Source of the DNA: Ophioderma brevispina
Taxonomy: Eukaryota > Echinodermata > Ophiuroidea > Amphilepidida > Ophiodermatidae
Direction: 5' to 3'
Assembly: GCA_023653785.1 (NCBI GenBank)
Contig: JAMKCH010019889.1
Coordinates: 1-64,000 of the forward strand
DNA: 64,000 nt
This document shows positions 60,891-64,000 of the stretch, piece after piece; position 1 is the stretch's first letter; each line of letters begins with the position of its first letter. The position numbers and the translations under genes were made by a program. A model generated the notes under the pieces. That model was not told the DNA's origin, did no database searches, and saw only the letters and a program-made list of their open reading frames with translations.

Positions 60891-62470
60891 CTCAGAAATT
60901 TGGTTCAGTGTTCAAAACTGCAAAAAATATTTGATAAGAATTTTTTTTTTAATCCAAAGCAATATGCCACTTATCACAAAATCTAGCCCCCTATTCTTTC
61001 ACGTAAGTTTTATTCTACCTTTTCCGTTTCATTGTATGTAAGGAGAAAGTTCGGAGGGAGTTTAGTGGCAGGGGGCTTCACTCCGGGGCGGGCCAGTAGA
61101 AGTAGAACGAAAGAAGTGTGAAAAAGGTAGGCAGGAACGCGGCCCCGCAAGGAAGTCGGCGTGCCTTCTGGGATTCGTCGATCTATTATCCCTTCCCATC
61201 GCACCGGGGACGACGATAAATAATTTAGCAGCGGCCTAATAAAGTTAGTGTGGGGGCAGGATGTTGTAGGTCACATATGGTATACCGTAAGGTTTTTACC
61301 GGTTCTCGTGTGCGGCAAACCTAAACCTCAAGGTTATATTCCCGCGGGGGCTCGTAAACCCGACTTTTTGTTTTTTTTACAAATTTGTTTAAGCACCTTC
61401 ATATTTGTACAAAAAAAAATTAACAGAATAAAAAACAAAAAAAACACACCATTATTTTGGCAGTAAAAACTAGTCGCATCTGAACCTGTCATAATAAAGG
61501 GATCATTTAAAATTTAAATCCACATTTTCAGATTGTTAGATCTTGAAAGATTGTTAGACTCTTAAAAGACAAATAAAAGAACTCTCATGCGCGCCAGAGC
61601 CAAAAAACGATAACGAGAAATCAGAGACAAGAGAAGAAAACGAGGGGAGCCAAGACAGAAACACACGTGACTCTCGAAGCCAGGCTAGCAAAAGGGCGGG
61701 GGGAAGGGAGATGAGCGCCCAACGATAAAAGAAACGGGGAGGGAACAGGGTTAACGACGAAGAGAGGAAGAAAGACGGCGGATGGGTGCGGAAGCAGCGT
61801 CGGTCGGGGGAATATCTGTGGAAACTTAGAGAACACAGGTGCCCCCTATGAGTGCCTAATCAAAGGGGGCCCATGCTCCAGAAAACACAGCAAAATGGAC
61901 ATTTGCTACATAAGTTGTGATTTTAGGTTAGAAATCAATTTTGATTATCAAAAAAAAAATCCATAAATCTGGACAAAAACTTGGATCCCTTGAAATGAGA
62001 TAAAGAATGATCCCCTATACAAATAAGGTTTAATAATCATATGAATTTTTTTTTTAAACTTATACAATAAGGTTTTAATAATAATATGATTTTTTTTTAA
62101 CAAGTAAATTTGTTTTGAAAGTTTTTTTTTTTAAAATTACAATCTCCAGGAAACAGCACTACCTTCCCCCCCCCCCCCATTGTTTCCTCCCTCTGAATTG
62201 TGCATTCTCGTAAGTAGTAGCTTAAAGGCAGAGAGTGCTGACAAAAAACTATAGCAGAGGATTATAAGGTAAATTGGATAAGAAATTAATTCGGAAATTT
62301 AAGATTTATGCCCACTTCCTTAAAACTTTCTTCTTGAAATACTAACAATCATTATTTGAAAAGTGTTTGATTACAATTTCATCAATAAACCCAGAAACCC
62401 TGGTTGAAAAAAATCTGAGAACCATATAACACTGCAAACTCAGAAATTTGGTTCAGGTTGACATAATACT
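60891..62470. repeat. Tandem duplication 3, copy 2, with two interrupting blocks
   Basis: Longer and more error-like than copy 1. Two segments, about 61040-61370 and 61571-61815, have no counterpart in copy 1. They are GC- or purine-rich with CpGs in an otherwise AT-rich region. Frames in them (for example on the minus strand at 61621-61836) are not credible genes. Confidence 0.75.
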
Positions 62471-64000
62471 GCAAACTCAGAAATTTGGTTTGGGTTGACA
62501 TGTCCACATTTTTTTTTGGCCCGACCAACATGATGGTACCCATTGGATTATAAAAAAAAATATTATACCCATTTTTGCCACGCACACAGGTCACATTTCC
62601 CATCAGATGAAATACACAACACCAAGGTGAATTGCTGGTGAATTTGGGTGACCCCCCCCCCATTAAAAAATACAATAGCTGTGTGCTCAAGGTAAAGTAG
62701 ACCATGCATGAAAACAATAGGTGCAACACGAGATTTTTGAGACATCCATATTTGGTGTCTCATGTAAGTGATTTCAAATAGATTAGAACAACAAAAAGAT
62801 TTTTTATTCACCTTGTATTTTGGATACAGAAATTTCTTAAAATAGAAATATCTTAAAAGTGGAACCAAAGGTGATTTTGATTTACTCCTATTTCAATATA
62901 ACATGAACAGAATTTAGTATTTGCTCACTCGAAATCCAGAAATTTTCAAAATTTATGTACCAAAGAAATACATTCACATCTTAATCCTTTTCAGATGAGG
63001 ATATTTCCGATAGAAAGCTTTAAAAAAAAAAATATCAGTGCATGATTTGTAGGGGGGGGGGGACCAGCCTGTTATGTTTTGAAATCTCTCGTTGACCTTT
63101 AATGAAAGACCCACATCAAAATCACACACCTTCATCACTCCTCAAGGGCTAACATTGAGGTAAGATTTCTGCATTTTTATCCACTATTTTTTTTCTTTCA
63201 TAAAATTAATTTTCAAATTAAAATTAATCATAGAGTTTTTTTTTACTTTTTTTATTTTTTTCCTTTGTTTTAAAATGGACAACAAGAAATCAATCCAATC
63301 TCTAGTTCTAGAGGTTAGCATGCACAACCATCTGAAAAGGTGAACAGCTGTGAAAAACTACCCTGTTGAACTGACTAAATTTGGGTAGAAATTTGAGATA
63401 GAAGACAAAAGAACGAGGCTTTTTTTATTTATCAGTATTAAAAGCATCTTTGTCTGTAGGAGAAAGCTCATCACTCTACAGTGTGTATCTCCTCCCACTT
63501 GGGAGAAACAGAACCACTGAAGTATGCAGCAGCTCTCCCAGTCACATCTTAATGATATAGGAATCTTATAGGAATCCACTTGACAGCAAGCACTGGGTGA
63601 GCTGCTCATTTCCTTTGGTCCCCTACTTGCTGTTTCCCCCCCCCCCCCCCAACAGCAGCTTCAAGTGAATTTCCTTTCTTTGCAGGGTTAGGGCTGCAAA
63701 AATGAAACTGTGCCAGGTCCACAGCCATGACTAGTGCCTAACCATACTAACCTTTCAATACTACGCGCTCTGTTGGGGGGGGGAACACGTAAGGTGTCAT
63801 TGAGATTATAAAACCTTTACACTCTAATTGAGAAAAGTGCAAATTTTGAACTTGACAGTTATGCCAGCATGTTACCGAATGTGGGGTAGAATGTTATCAA
63901 CCAACCCACATTAATCAATTTGCCAGTTACACTAGGGTTAAGTTATAGGGTAGAGACATTCATTTCACCTTATTTTCGATGGCCCTACCGGGTCTGCTCA
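62471..64000. other. No gene seen
   Basis: AT-rich sequence with C runs (62653, 63638) and G runs (63051, 63775). Overlapping frames at 62382-62868 are interrupted by homopolymers and have no domain. Confidence 0.5.

Noticed and set aside
61010..61204. GC-rich minus-strand frame
   Set aside because: Falls in the anomalous block of duplication 3, which looks like unreliable sequence.

Overview
The window reads as nuclear DNA of an invertebrate animal: AT-rich, intron-dominated, and crowded with short non-autonomous DNA transposons, tRNA-derived repeats, microsatellites and long G/C homopolymers. Arrays built on TGACCTTGAATGACC and scattered TGACCTTTGACC motifs are familiar from echinoderms, hemichordates and lancelets, so a marine deuterostome is my best guess. 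It is inferred only from repeat style and one gene.

The only gene I can name is on the minus strand and spans at least 13.17-57.32 kb: the N-terminal half of a Ral GTPase-activating protein alpha subunit (RALGAPA1/2 family). Four exons are recognised with good splice sites (57274-57324, 24045-24160, 17333-17471, 15828-15940). A candidate fifth (26512-26632) fits in position and phase but carries two adjacent in-frame stops. A serine-rich coding exon at 13170-13784 is probably the disordered linker of the same protein. The 5' exons and the C-terminal catalytic RapGAP exons are outside the window or not seen. An exon expected between 57.3 and 26.6 kb was not found. Two further coding-like frames, 48634-49068 and 5484-6056 (one internal stop), are unidentified.

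Layout: 0.4-3.3 kb is a 1.4-kb tandem repeat whose copies differ mostly by single-base indels. 3.2-4.4 kb holds a tRNA-like repeat and an inverted-repeat element. 7.6-12 kb carries low-complexity DNA, a palindrome and a MITE (short non-autonomous transposon). 13-18 kb is the exon-dense part, containing a false-looking intron duplication. 20-22 kb is a minisatellite. 26.8-28.9 kb has satellites and a second duplication with a nested transposon. 31-42 kb contains MITEs, a 1.84-kb near-perfect palindrome and a 1.8-kb inverted-repeat element. 53-54.5 kb has another MITE and a tRNA-derived repeat pair. 60-62.5 kb is a tandem duplication interrupted by two blocks of foreign-looking composition.

The most useful observations concern genome structure. 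Two duplications are joined by exactly 20 A bases each, which looks like an assembly gap placeholder between two haplotypes. One of them holds both the empty and the filled site of a hAT-type insertion. I found no convincing new molecular system. The best candidates for novelty are the 48.6-kb ORF and the transposon families. Homology calls rest on my memory of the human proteins, not on a search.
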